DNA of 47,993 nucleotides, taken from assembly GCA_028711655.1 (NCBI GenBank), contig JAQTRU010000003.1:1-47993 (forward strand), read 5' to 3'. The stretch is from Patescibacteria group bacterium (lineage in GTDB: Bacteria > Patescibacteriota > Patescibacteriia > Patescibacteriales > JAQTRU01). The position numbers and the translations under genes were made by a program. Below are positions 1 through 8,066 of the stretch, one piece after another (the stretch's first letter is position 1; each line of letters begins with the position of its first letter). The notes under the pieces were generated by a model, which was not told the DNA's origin, searched no databases, and saw only the letters and a list, made by a program, of their open reading frames with translations.

Positions 1-74
1 ATTCCGAATTTTTAAATTAAAACGTTCGGATAAACGCGATTTACGGAATAATTTATTTAATTATTAAATTCGGA
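1..74. repeat. Partial palindromic repeat, ATTCGGATTA family
   Basis: This AT-rich stretch has CCGAATTT, TTCGGATAA and ATTCGGATTATT blocks in opposite orientations. The same blocks recur at 20240-20336 and 24545-24640, so it is probably a degenerate or truncated member of that family. The window edge cuts it. Confidence 0.45.
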
Positions 75-275
75 TTATTTTTTTTCTTTCTTGGTCTTAA
101 CTTTAATCCTTACTATCTCCCGGCCCCGATAAGATCCGCAAAAAGAACAAGCCTGATGCGGCCGCTTCGGCTGGCCGCACTTGGGGCATTTGTTTAAAGC
201 CATTTTTTTTAAAGCATAGTGAGCCCGATTGCGCCTGACTTTCGAGCGAGACCTTCTTTTGGCTGGTACTGACAT
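75..275 (-). CDS. rpmF: 50S ribosomal protein L32
   Basis: This 66-residue basic protein is a structural component of the large ribosomal subunit. It begins MSVPAKRRSRS, the typical L32 N-terminus, and carries a zinc-ribbon with cysteines at 30, 33, 43 and 46 (CPKCG then CSFCG), so it is the zinc-binding form. The C-terminus is a lysine-rich tail. The length is normal for the family. It lies on the minus strand downstream of ftsH, separated by about 250 bp full of repeats, so it probably has its own promoter. No Shine-Dalgarno is visible before the ATG. Identification is secure. Confidence 0.97.
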   Translation of the reverse strand: MSVPAKRRSRSKVRRNRAHYALKKMALNKCPKCGQPKRPHQACSFCGSYRGREIVRIKVKTKKEKK

Positions 276-310
276 AAGTTAAATATGAAAATAACATAAA
301 AACAAAATAA

Positions 311-363
311 TATCACCGCCGAGGCGGGATCCCGCCCACTATTAATAAAATAAAGTGGCGGGA
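311..363. repeat. GGCGGGATCCCGCC repeat, copy 1
   Basis: This 53-bp element contains a GGCGGGATCCCGCC palindrome and ends in AAGTGGCGGGA. A reverse-oriented homologue lies at 12906-12958, upstream of the RluD-type gene. The two match over almost the whole length, so this is a dispersed intergenic repeat. It sits between rpmF and ftsH. Confidence 0.7.
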
Positions 364-406
364 TAAAAAATAAATAGAGTCTTATTTTGTTATTTTGTTA
401 TTTCTT

Positions 407-443
407 GCCTGCCCTGCCTACCGGACAGGCAGGCGGCAGGCAG
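407..443. repeat. GCCTGCC/GGCAGGC palindromic repeat
   Basis: GCCTGCC-type blocks are followed by an inverted GGCAGGC block with an ACCGG centre. Related copies occur at 28103-28122, 31739-31761 and 40107-40125. This is a short dispersed palindrome; it may also act as an RNA hairpin at the 3' end of ftsH transcripts (minus strand). Confidence 0.6.
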
Positions 444-524
444 GTATTATTTTATTTATATTATTATTATAACCCAAAACACCCATTAGTCAACTCCTTC
501 CGAAGCGCCCCTGCCAAAAACACC

Positions 525-2351
525 CTATTCTTTTCCTTCTTTTTTCCCGACAATTTTTTCAAACTCTTCCCGCTCCAAAGTTTCTTTTTTTAGCAAAGCT
601 TCAACCACTTTATCAAGCTTTTCTTTTTCGGTTTTTATAATCTCTTTTGCCTGTTTAGCGGCTTGCTCAATAAAGCGGGAAATCTCTTTGTCAATCTGTT
701 CCGCCACTTTTTCACTATAATCCCTCTGCTCATGGATTTCCCGGCCCAAAAATATCATCTCTTCTTTTTCACCGTAAGTGCGCGGGCCCAAATCGTCCGA
801 CATGCCATAATCGGTTATAAGCTGGCGAGCCAAGGCCGTGGCCCGGCGCAAATCAGAAGTGGCGCCGGTGGTCACTTCGCCGAAAATTTCTTTCTCGGTA
901 GCATGGCCGGCCAAGAGCACGGCTAATTCTTCCACAAACTCCGATTTGGCGTGCATATGCTTATCTTCGGTCGGGAGTTTGAGGGTGTAACCGCCTGCCT
1001 GGCCCCGGGCAATAATGGAAATTTTTTGCACCGGATCAGTATGGGGAAGAAAGTGGGCGACGATCGCGTGCCCGGCTTCGTGGTAAGCGGTAATTTTTTT
1101 CTCTTTCTCTGTAATCACCCGGCTCCTTCTCTCCGGCCCCATCATAACCTTTTCAATTGATTCAAATAATTCGTCCATCTCAATCATTTTTTTGTTCCGC
1201 CGGGCGGAAAGGATCGCCGCTTCATTAAGAAGATTCGCTAAATCAGCTCCGGAAAAACCAGGAGTCCGTTCAGCAATCCGGCGCAGGCTCACTTCTTTAG
1301 ACAAAGGCTTTTGCCGGGCATGAACCTTTAAAATTTCCTCCCGGTCTTTTATGTCCGGCTCGTCAATTACCACCCGGCGGTCAAAACGTCCGGGCCGAAG
1401 CAGGGCCGGATCCAAAACATCGGGCCGATTGGTAGCGGCGATAACTATCACATTAGTATGAGTTTCAAAGCCGTCCATCTCCACCAAAATCTGATTTAAA
1501 GTCTGCTCGCGCTCATCATGGGAACCGCCGAGTCCGGCTCCTCTCCGGCGGCCAACAGCATCAATTTCATCAATGAATAATATGCAAGGAGAATTTTTCT
1601 TGGCTCGTTTGAATAAATCCCTAACCCTGGAAGCGCCAACTCCAACGAACATCTCCACAAATTCCGAACCGGAAATATGAAAAAAGGGAACATCAGCCTC
1701 TCCGGCCACAGCCCGAGCCATCAAAGTTTTTCCCGTGCCCGGGCTGCCCAAAAGCAAAACTCCACGCGGAATGCGAGCGCCTAATTCGTAAAATTTCTTG
1801 GGATGCTTCAAAAATTCAACCACTTCCTTTAATTCCTCTTTGGCCTCCTTAGCTCCGGCCACATCCTTAAAAGTAACCTTATTTTTTAAATCTTTGACGG
1901 ACTCCCTGGCTTGCGACTGGCCAAACATCATGGCTTTGGAATTGGCTCCGGCCACACTTCGCATCATAAAATAGATAAAAACGCCTATCAGGAGAAAAGG
2001 AATAAGAAACGGCAGAATGGCCGACAGCCAAAAATTTAATCCTTCGTTTTCTTTCACCTGAATTTTAATCTTTGAAATCTTATCCGCTTCCACGCCGAAA
2101 TTTCTTAACAACTCCGATAATGACTCTCCGCTTTCTTTCTTAACGATCTCTTCCGCGCCGTCAGCCAGAGTAATTTTCATTTCCGCGCCCCTTACTTCTA
2201 TCTGCGAAACCTTTTCCTCGTTAATCTGGCTTATTAAGGTTTCCAAACCGACTGTTTCCGTTTTGCTCCCATCGCTTAAAATAGAAAAAAGGCTGGCAAT
2301 TATTAAAAAAACCAGAAAGAAGATTAAAAAATTCTTAACCAAATTTTTCAT
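525..2351 (-). CDS. ftsH: ATP-dependent zinc metalloprotease FtsH
   Basis: FtsH is the membrane-anchored AAA+ protease that extracts and degrades misassembled membrane proteins and some cytosolic regulators. The 608-residue protein has TM1 at about 7-25, an external domain to about 105, TM2 at about 108-130, then the AAA module: Walker A GSPGTGKT at 202-209, Walker B ILFIDEID near 257-262, and the second region of homology around 307-325 with both arginine-finger residues. The protease domain has the HEAGH zinc motif at 424-428 and a likely third ligand, Asp500. The C-terminus is a charged coiled coil. All key residues are intact and the length is normal. A TTGCCA-17-TATAAT promoter lies about 35 bp upstream. 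No Shine-Dalgarno precedes the ATG. Confidence 0.98.
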   Translation of the reverse strand: MKNLVKNFLIFFLVFLIIASLFSILSDGSKTETVGLETLISQINEEKVSQIEVRGAEMKITLADGAEEIVKKESGESLSELLRNFGVEADKISKIKIQVKENEGLNFWLSAILPFLIPFLLIGVFIYFMMRSVAGANSKAMMFGQSQARESVKDLKNKVTFKDVAGAKEAKEELKEVVEFLKHPKKFYELGARIPRGVLLLGSPGTGKTLMARAVAGEADVPFFHISGSEFVEMFVGVGASRVRDLFKRAKKNSPCILFIDEIDAVGRRRGAGLGGSHDEREQTLNQILVEMDGFETHTNVIVIAATNRPDVLDPALLRPGRFDRRVVIDEPDIKDREEILKVHARQKPLSKEVSLRRIAERTPGFSGADLANLLNEAAILSARRNKKMIEMDELFESIEKVMMGPERRSRVITEKEKKITAYHEAGHAIVAHFLPHTDPVQKISIIARGQAGGYTLKLPTEDKHMHAKSEFVEELAVLLAGHATEKEIFGEVTTGATSDLRRATALARQLITDYGMSDDLGPRTYGEKEEMIFLGREIHEQRDYSEKVAEQIDKEISRFIEQAAKQAKEIIKTEKEKLDKVVEALLKKETLEREEFEKIVGKKEGKE

Positions 2352-2384
2352 AAATTGTTAATTTTATTAGAGACTACAAAATTT

Positions 2385-2413
2385 ATTATATAATACAGAG
2401 TCCTTTTTGGCAA
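2385..2413 (-). promoter_or_regulatory. Sigma-70-type promoter of ftsH
   Basis: On the minus strand the -35 TTGCCA is at 2413-2408 and the -10 TATAAT at 2390-2385, with a 17-bp spacer. Transcription would start near 2378, giving a leader of about 27 nt before ftsH. It lies between ftsH and the palindrome that follows rpsA. Confidence 0.7.
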
Positions 2414-2425
2414 ACAAAACAAATA

Positions 2426-2459
2426 ATTGTAGAGACGCATAATTATGCGTCTCTACAAT
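2426..2459. repeat. Perfect 34-bp GTAGAGACGC palindrome
   Basis: Both arms (ATTGTAGAGACGCATAA and its complement) match perfectly over 17 bp with no loop. It sits just after the rpsA stop on the minus strand and may act as its terminator, although the following T tract is weak. Relatives occur at 6798-6825 and, in-frame, inside nusA at 18971-18994 and 19055-19078. Confidence 0.85.
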
Positions 2460-2464
2460 ATAAA

Positions 2465-3733
2465 TTATTTTTTATTTTTGCTAATTTCTTTCTTTTCCGA
2501 TTTGGCTTCCGGTGTCTTTCCGGCCGTCTTTTTCTTCTTTTCTTTGGCCGGCTTGGCTTTTTCAGAAACCGCCTCTTCTTCTTTTATCTCCTTCTCTTTT
2601 GTTTCTTTGGCGCTTGTTTTTTCTTTTTTTGTTCCAGCTTCTTTGGCCAGTTTTAATCCCAGACGATGCTCTTTCGGCTCCAAAGACATTACTTCAAAGC
2701 TGGCTTTCTCGCCCAGCTTAAACAACTCATTTATTTTTTGGTTTTGGGCCAAACCCAACTGGCTGGCGTGGGCCAAACCGTGGATATCTTCGTCTAACTT
2801 TACAAACAGGCCGAAAGGATTAATTTTTAAAATTGTCCCGGCTACTGTTTGGCCGACCTTATATTTCGCGCTGGCTTCTTCCCAGGGATCTTTCAAGAGT
2901 TTTCTGGCGGACAAAAATATTTTTGCCCCGGCCACGCTTATAACTTCGGCTTTTATTTTATCCCCGACTTTAAAAAGATCTGCCGGAGAATCAATCCTCT
3001 GCCAGGCCAATTCCGAGATATGAATAAGGCCCTCCATATTTTCGCCAAAACTGATAAAAACCCCAAAATCCGTAACCGCGGTAATAACCCCCTCAACGAT
3101 TGTGCCAACCTTGTATTTGGCGATAGTGTCCTTTTGCTTTTCGCTCCAAACATCTTTTTCGCTGAAAATAATCTTATCTTCTTTTTCGTCCAAAGTCATA
3201 ACTGTAACCTCAAACTCCTGGCCGACAAAAGATTTGAGCTTTTCAAGAATTTTACTTTTATCCCCGCCGCTTACCCGCGGATAATTTTCCGGCGCCAATT
3301 GGGAAACCGGCAAAAATCCCTGAATCTGGCAATAGCGAACCAGAAGCCCGCCCTTGTTAGCGTCAATTACTTTTACCTTAATGGTCTCTTTGCTTTTCGC
3401 CGCCTTTCTTAAAACTTCCCAGGCCTTTTTCTGGCCGGCGTGCCGGAAGGATAACTCCAATTCGCCATCTTCATTTTCTTCTTCAATCACAGTGGCCTCA
3501 ACTTCATCCCCGGATTTCAAACCGGCATATTCTTCCGCTTCCTCATAAAGTTCCGGACCGCGAATTACGCCGATCAAAATACCGGCAATATCAAGCCTTA
3601 CCTCGGCCCGAGAGGCGGAAATTACTGTTCCCCTAACCGTATCCCCGGCCTGGGGGATTTTTAAATTGTCTTTTTCTAATAATTCTTGGAAATCCTTGCC
3701 TTTTTCATCAAGAATTTTTTTGTCTTCTTCCAT
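2465..3733 (-). CDS. rpsA: 30S ribosomal protein S1 (four S1 domains)
   Basis: S1 helps recruit and unfold mRNA on the 30S subunit. The 422-residue protein has four S1/OB repeats, at roughly 25-95, 110-190, 205-275 and 290-360. Repeats 3 and 4 are the most canonical (FGVFISF...GLIHISEL and FGLFVKL...GLAHASQL). This is the short four-repeat form seen outside Proteobacteria, where six repeats are usual. The last 55 residues are a Lys/Glu/Ala-rich low-complexity tail. It has its own strong promoter at 4037-4065 with a leader of about 300 nt. No Shine-Dalgarno is seen. A generic S1-domain RNA-binding protein is a less likely alternative. Confidence 0.93.
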   Translation of the reverse strand: MEEDKKILDEKGKDFQELLEKDNLKIPQAGDTVRGTVISASRAEVRLDIAGILIGVIRGPELYEEAEEYAGLKSGDEVEATVIEEENEDGELELSFRHAGQKKAWEVLRKAAKSKETIKVKVIDANKGGLLVRYCQIQGFLPVSQLAPENYPRVSGGDKSKILEKLKSFVGQEFEVTVMTLDEKEDKIIFSEKDVWSEKQKDTIAKYKVGTIVEGVITAVTDFGVFISFGENMEGLIHISELAWQRIDSPADLFKVGDKIKAEVISVAGAKIFLSARKLLKDPWEEASAKYKVGQTVAGTILKINPFGLFVKLDEDIHGLAHASQLGLAQNQKINELFKLGEKASFEVMSLEPKEHRLGLKLAKEAGTKKEKTSAKETKEKEIKEEEAVSEKAKPAKEKKKKTAGKTPEAKSEKKEISKNKK

Positions 3734-3747
3734 ATTTTTTTATTCTA

Positions 3748-3842
3748 CAAATTACAAATCAAAACACAAATTCACAAATATTATATAAACATCTTTAAAT
3801 TTATTTGTGTTATTTGCGATAATATTTGTGGATTTGTAATCT
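3748..3842. repeat. ATTACAAATC...GATTTGTAAT palindromic repeat, copy 1
   Basis: This imperfect ~95-bp palindrome starts with ATTACAAATC and ends with GGATTTGTAATC. Copies occur at 4703-4793, 7842-7933 and 18607-18706; the 18607 copy is nearly identical, including the centre. It lies in the transcribed leader of rpsA. Confidence 0.8.
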
Positions 3843-4126
3843 TTTTAACTCGACTAACATCGCCAACTTTAAAATTTAATCTCAAATTAATAAATCGCGA
3901 TATCCAAGTTCCCTTAAATAAAAAAAGATTATTTAACCTCCCATTTTTCGGGAAGCCCTTTGGCCACCTTCCACTACCCGCCAGGCGGGGGAGCGGAACC
4001 AAAGGTTTTATTATAGGTGTTTATTTAGTTTCTATTAATATATACCGCCCTTAAAAAAATGTCAAGTTTAAAAGCGAAAACAAAATAACCAAAAAATATT
4101 TGTAAAAAGTTTGTAATTTATAGGAA
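3843..4126. other. rpsA upstream region
   Basis: This region holds a GC-rich hairpin (CCCGCCAGGCGGGG near 3977-3990) within the presumed rpsA leader, followed by the rpsA promoter. No open frame here looks coding. The leader on the minus strand would be about 300 nt, long enough for S1 autoregulation, but no known leader motif was recognised. Confidence 0.5.
4037..4065 (-). promoter_or_regulatory. Consensus promoter of rpsA
   Basis: On the minus strand, TTGACA at 4065-4060 and TATATT at 4042-4037 are separated by exactly 17 bp. This is the closest match to the sigma-70 consensus seen in the window and fits a highly expressed ribosomal protein gene. The predicted start is near 4030. Confidence 0.8.
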
Positions 4127-4693
4127 CTAATAATACAAAAAACTTTTTCTTATCTGCTCAAAATACGGCCGGCATTTACTTCTGTCAGCCCCTCCGGACG
4201 ACATTGTATATCTAATAATGCTTTGGGCGAGCGGTATTTGCAATTCGTAAATAAAATCCCCAGCCTTAGTCGTCTGCTCTTTTTTGACGGCCGGCGTCAA
4301 GCCGGCGGAAACCCGGACAAAACCCTCTTGCTCTTTGAGCAGAAGGGGGACATTAACGTCTTCCCCCCTTCTTTCAACTTTGCTTTTAATCTCGCACAAC
4401 AAATTCCCGTTTTCATTGAAATAAAAATTGGGGGATCTCAATTCCTTCGCCTGCCAGCCTTCTGGCAAAATTATTTCAAAACCGTCCAGGACATTGCCAA
4501 TGATTGTTCGGCCGTCATCCAACTGGGTGATGGCGTAAACCGAAGGATTGTGGACCAACTGGCCGGTAATCCACTCCACGCTTTCCTCTCTGACTAACGC
4601 CCACCAAATAATCAATTCGCCCGCAACTGCGACTAAAACCAAAATGGCAATCTTTACTAAATAATATTTTCCGTACTTTAAACGATAATACAT
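4127..4693 (-). CDS. Hypothetical membrane-anchored protein
   Basis: I do not recognise this 188-residue protein. It has a short basic N-terminus, one TM segment at about 14-33 (KIAILVLVAVAGELIIWWAL) and an extracytoplasmic domain. That domain contains GFEIILPEGW, reminiscent of PsbP/lipoprotein-like domains found in small envelope proteins, and ends in a Cys-containing helix (SKCRPYFEQIRKSFLYY). Copies of the ATTACAAATC repeat lie near both sides (3748-3842 and 4703-4793). It is likely a real gene: it is long, has an anchor-plus-domain layout, and no gene overlaps it. Function unknown. Confidence 0.72.
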   Translation of the reverse strand: MYYRLKYGKYYLVKIAILVLVAVAGELIIWWALVREESVEWITGQLVHNPSVYAITQLDDGRTIIGNVLDGFEIILPEGWQAKELRSPNFYFNENGNLLCEIKSKVERRGEDVNVPLLLKEQEGFVRVSAGLTPAVKKEQTTKAGDFIYELQIPLAQSIIRYTMSSGGADRSKCRPYFEQIRKSFLYY

Positions 4694-4702
4694 ATTTTAT
4701 TC

Positions 4703-4793
4703 CTACAAATTACAAATGTTTCACAAATTTACGAATACTAAATAAAACGTTATTTCTGAAATTCGTAAATTCGTACTGATTTGTAATTCATAG
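4703..4793. repeat. ATTACAAAT palindromic repeat, copy 2
   Basis: This divergent ~90-bp palindrome starts CCTACAAATTACAAATG and ends ACTGATTTGTAATTCATAGG. The centre is unlike copy 1, so the conserved parts are the arms. It fills the gap between two minus-strand genes. Confidence 0.75.
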
Positions 4794-4795
4794 GG

Positions 4796-5500
4796 TTATT
4801 GTATAAATTCTTTCCAAATATTATACAGCTCGGCCGTGGCAGTTAAATCCCAGCTATTATACTCGGCAATCTTTTTATATTCTCCATCCTTAAATAACCG
4901 GCCGACATCATCTCCGGTAATGCCGGCGCCCTTGGGGCTCTTAACGCCGAACGCCCGGCAATACAAATGCAGATTTCCTTTGCGCCGGACCGCTCCATAA
5001 AAAGACAGCTGGTCCAATAAATCAATATGCCTGACTCCGTATTGGCTGCTCAAATAACGATTGGACATTAAATTCACGGTCGGCTTGATTTTATGGACCG
5101 CTGACCTTATTAACAAAAAAGGCACATCAAAAGACCGGCCGTTAAAACTCACAAATTCCTTATAATTTTTAGCTCCGGCCCAAAAATCCAACAGCATCTC
5201 CTTTTCCGTCTTTGGCTTAAAGGTAAAATTTTCTTTTGCGTATTCCCGCGCCTCCTCCCGCGGAGATTGGAAATATATGGCTCCCTCATCTTTTTCATTA
5301 TCATAAATTCCGATCGCCACAATTTCTCCGGTCAAAGGAGAAAAACCCAGCCCCTCTTTCAAATCTTTCAGCATCACATTATATTTTTTTTCTTCTTCTC
5401 CGGCTTCACGCTTAATCCAGCGCGTCAAGCTGCTCTGCGTCGCTTCGTCAATATTTTCCCAATCTTCCCCGATTGTTTCAATGTCAAAAATTAAAGACAT
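4796..5500 (-). CDS. DEDD-family 3'-5' exonuclease (PolB-exonuclease-like)
   Basis: This 234-residue protein is a ribonuclease-H-fold nuclease. Exo I is at the extreme N-terminus (LIFDIET, residues 3-9: Asp and Glu metal ligands), Exo II is SFNGRSFDVPFL near 118-129, and Exo III is YNSWDLTAT near 214-222, with Asp in a Y-x3-D arrangement (DEDDy type). It resembles the predicted exonucleases related to the proofreading domain of PolB. Substrate is unknown: DNA repair or RNA trimming are both possible. It stands alone, with repeat-filled gaps on both sides. The start is fixed by the Exo I position. Confidence 0.85.
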   Translation of the reverse strand: MSLIFDIETIGEDWENIDEATQSSLTRWIKREAGEEEKKYNVMLKDLKEGLGFSPLTGEIVAIGIYDNEKDEGAIYFQSPREEAREYAKENFTFKPKTEKEMLLDFWAGAKNYKEFVSFNGRSFDVPFLLIRSAVHKIKPTVNLMSNRYLSSQYGVRHIDLLDQLSFYGAVRRKGNLHLYCRAFGVKSPKGAGITGDDVGRLFKDGEYKKIAEYNSWDLTATAELYNIWKEFIQ

Positions 5501-5509
5501 ATTTTACAT

Positions 5510-5646
5510 AAATTCTAAATCCTAATATCTAAATCCTAAACAAATTCAAAATTCAAATTACCAAATTCTTTAATCATTGTTTGGGGGCTTTGAATTTTGG
5601 TAATTGTGATTTGTTTAGAATTTAGGATTTGGTGCTTAGAATTTGA
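5510..5646. repeat. ATTCTAAATCCTAATATC palindromic repeat, copy 1
   Basis: This ~137-bp imperfect palindrome has arms TTCTAAATCCTAATATCTAA and its near-complement ending GGATTTGGTGCTTAGAATTT. A second copy at 17499-17635 matches both arms closely and differs in the middle. MITE-like, with no open frame. Confidence 0.85.
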
Positions 5647-5689
5647 TCAAACACACATTTTATTTTAACTAATCCAATTTATATTTTAC

Positions 5690-6730
5690 TTATTGGACTC
5701 CCTCTGCGGCCGCCTTTAGGGCCTGGCCCTGGCTGATGCCGGCCCGAATTTCTGATTTAATTTGCTCCAGGACGCTTTCCGGAATGCCAAAGTCAGTCGG
5801 GATGCCCATGCCGCCAAAATCAGGGGCTAAATCAGGAATAGTAATAGCCGGAGCTCCGGGCGGCAGTTTTATAATCGGCGCGATTCCGGTGGGAAGGCCT
5901 ATTTCATTTAAAGTAATATCAAGAATAATATCTGGCCCGCCGGCTCCGGTCGGATAAGGAAAAGCCGCCGGGATCGCTATATCCGCAATTTGCGCCTGAA
6001 TCACAATGGCGATGCTGTTCCCGGATCTATCAAAGGATTTGAGCCGGACAAATGAGGGCAAATAGGGAATAATCATTTCCTTGCTAATTATTTTTTCCAT
6101 CTCTTCCGCTATTCTTTTTTTCATATCAGCTTCGCCGGGAATCAGAACGGCCGCTTCGGCCGGAATATCCGAGGGTATCATGCTTAAAATATCAGCCAGC
6201 TCTCCATAAACCAAATTAACCTCTTTGGCCAAATCAACGCCGATATCAACTTCCACATTTTTTATGCTGATTCGGCCGGATTTATAATTTCCGGCCGGCA
6301 GATTCAGCTGGCCCAAATTAACTATATTCTTTCCGGGATAAAGAGTATTCACGCCTCCGCCGGCCAAAGCCACAACCTCCCCGCCTTCATTGTTTATAAA
6401 AATCAAATCGCCCATCTCAACCCTTATTTCCGGCACGCTTACCGAAGCCCTTAAATTCGGCGGGTCAGTCAAGAAAATATTAATCTTGCCGAATAAAAAT
6501 TGGAAATAGGGTGAAATTAAAATTCCTATCACAATAGCGCCTGCCCAAAATTTTGGCAAACGAATGGCAAAATGCAAAATAACCACCGCGGCAACAGCAA
6601 TAATCACCATTATTAATAAGATTTTAGCGGAAACAAAAGTGCCTAAACGCGCTTCGGTAACTAAAGAAACGATATAAGCGATAATTGGCGCGAGCAATAT
6701 GCCAACCAAAATAAAAATTAATTTTTTCAT
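5690..6730 (-). CDS. Hypothetical three-TM envelope protein
   Basis: I do not recognise this 346-residue protein. Three hydrophobic segments lie at about 4-23, 33-55 and 62-83. A long soluble region follows, with a beta-rich part (LRASVSVPEIRVEMGDLIFINNEGGEV) that looks like an extracytoplasmic Ig-like or DUF4382-like domain, then a Pro/Gly/Ile-rich stretch and an Ala-rich C-terminal helix. The minus-strand neighbour is an exported thioredoxin-fold protein, so an envelope role is plausible. Family assignment is not supported by sequence alone. Confidence 0.75.
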   Translation of the reverse strand: MKKLIFILVGILLAPIIAYIVSLVTEARLGTFVSAKILLIMVIIAVAAVVILHFAIRLPKFWAGAIVIGILISPYFQFLFGKINIFLTDPPNLRASVSVPEIRVEMGDLIFINNEGGEVVALAGGGVNTLYPGKNIVNLGQLNLPAGNYKSGRISIKNVEVDIGVDLAKEVNLVYGELADILSMIPSDIPAEAAVLIPGEADMKKRIAEEMEKIISKEMIIPYLPSFVRLKSFDRSGNSIAIVIQAQIADIAIPAAFPYPTGAGGPDIILDITLNEIGLPTGIAPIIKLPPGAPAITIPDLAPDFGGMGIPTDFGIPESVLEQIKSEIRAGISQGQALKAAAEGVQ

Positions 6731-6797
6731 AGATTATAATTTTTTATAATTAACTGTTATAAGTTTATCTTTTTGCGGCCCAATCGTCAAATAAAAA

Positions 6798-6825
6798 GTA
6801 GAGGCGGAAAATTTTCCGTCTCTAC
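6798..6825. repeat. GTAGAGGCGG palindrome
   Basis: This 28-bp palindrome, GTAGAGGCGGAAAA and its complement with one G:T mismatch, belongs to the GTAGAGACG family at 2426-2459. It follows the stop of the thioredoxin-fold gene's downstream neighbourhood, just outside its 3' end on the minus strand. Confidence 0.75.
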
Positions 6826-6858
6826 GTTATAATATGTTATCTTGTTGTTTTTGTTATT

Positions 6859-7830
6859 TTAATTGCAACTGGCGTCGGAAGCGGAACCGCTCGCGTCAAA
6901 ACCAAACCCGGCCGAAGGAGGAGCGGAAGACAATTCCCTGTCGCATTCTTCCGGCTGGTTATTAAAGGCGGAACAAATAGTCGCCAGCAAACTGGCGGAA
7001 TCGCGGGCCGAAGAAATCTGCGCGCCATTTATGACCAAAGTCGGGGAACCCTGCACTCCGTAAATCTCGTTTTCAATTTTATGAATGTCAAAAACCGGAT
7101 AAACACCGCCAGACCAGGTGGTTTTGTCATTAAATTTCTCCATCACTTTATATTCTTTGTCGGTTGCGGAAACGCAGGCGGTTAATTTTGTTTTATCCAC
7201 TCCCGACCTCGTTATGCAATCATTGCTGTCGCCCGCTTCAAGAAAACAATTTAAATAAGCCACTAGCTTTTCCGGCTCTTCCTTTTGAATGCAATATTGG
7301 TTCAACTGCTCTTTTAATTCTACCTCCCCGTGCATGGCGTAATCGCAAAACTTCAAAGTAAAATCAATCTTATTGCCCAGGGTGGTAATAACCGGCAAAA
7401 CACCTTTCTCAATCTGGGTGCCGTAGGGGCAATGGCTCATAACAAAGAGTTCTACCACCGGCTTATCGGATTTTACCGCCACCTCGCTGGCCGGCAAAGT
7501 TACCTCAAGATCTTCATTCTCCGACATGACAAAATTCATATCTAAAACACTGGGGAAAAACTTCTCTCCGTCTTTAGTCAAATAAGAATCAAAATCCTGC
7601 CCTCCGACATTAACTACGATCTTATAAAGCCCCTCTTCGGAAAGAATATCTTTTATGTTTGCTTCTGTGCCGGCTTGCACCAGGTTTTCATTAATAAACT
7701 TTTCCGCCTTGGCCTTGGCTTCCTCCGGCGACAAAATGATTTTGGCGCTTTTATTGCCAAAAATTTTATAGCTGGCTCCGCCCAAAGCCACCAAGATAAT
7801 CAAAACAATAACTATTTTTTTCATGTTCAT
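6859..7830 (-). CDS. Exported thioredoxin-fold (GILT/DsbA-like) protein
   Basis: This 323-residue protein is probably an envelope thiol oxidoreductase. An N-terminal signal anchor (about 4-22) is followed by a linker domain with a PepSY-like helix (about 35-100). The thioredoxin-fold part begins near 125 with VELFVMSHCPYGTQ and has the cis-proline region GSPTLVING near 263-271. The active site reads Cys-Pro-Tyr-Gly, so it lacks the second cysteine of CxxC. At least six other cysteines sit in the inserted helical region and C-terminus, as in GILT-like proteins. The C-terminus is Ser/Ala/Gly-rich. Redox partner unknown; no DsbB/VKOR gene is in this window. Confidence 0.83.
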   Translation of the reverse strand: MNMKKIVIVLIILVALGGASYKIFGNKSAKIILSPEEAKAKAEKFINENLVQAGTEANIKDILSEEGLYKIVVNVGGQDFDSYLTKDGEKFFPSVLDMNFVMSENEDLEVTLPASEVAVKSDKPVVELFVMSHCPYGTQIEKGVLPVITTLGNKIDFTLKFCDYAMHGEVELKEQLNQYCIQKEEPEKLVAYLNCFLEAGDSNDCITRSGVDKTKLTACVSATDKEYKVMEKFNDKTTWSGGVYPVFDIHKIENEIYGVQGSPTLVINGAQISSARDSASLLATICSAFNNQPEECDRELSSAPPSAGFGFDASGSASDASCN

Positions 7831-7841
7831 AGTTTTATACC

Positions 7842-7933
7842 CTACAAATTACAAATCTTTTCACAAATATACAAATAAACCTTAACTTAATACTAATATT
7901 TGCAGATTTGTAGCTGATTTGTAGATTTGTGGG
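7842..7933. repeat. ATTACAAATC palindromic repeat, copy 3
   Basis: The arms are CCCTACAAATTACAAATC and its inverted partner ending GATTTGTAGATTTGTGGG. It lies upstream of the thioredoxin-fold gene, within the gap to the lamin-tail gene. Confidence 0.75.
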
Positions 7934-8066
7934 AACCTACAGATTAATAAACCCACGGCTGATTATTGTCTAATTTTAAGATAATAAATTAGACGCACGT
8001 GAGTTCTATTATTTAAATTGTTATTTTATTTTAACAAAGGGGGAAAAATAAGTCAAATGAAGTTAT

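Noticed and set aside
2445-3023. 192-codon plus-strand frame over rpsA
   Set aside because: It is Phe/Ser-rich antisense of an Lys/Glu-rich S1 tail and has no domain.
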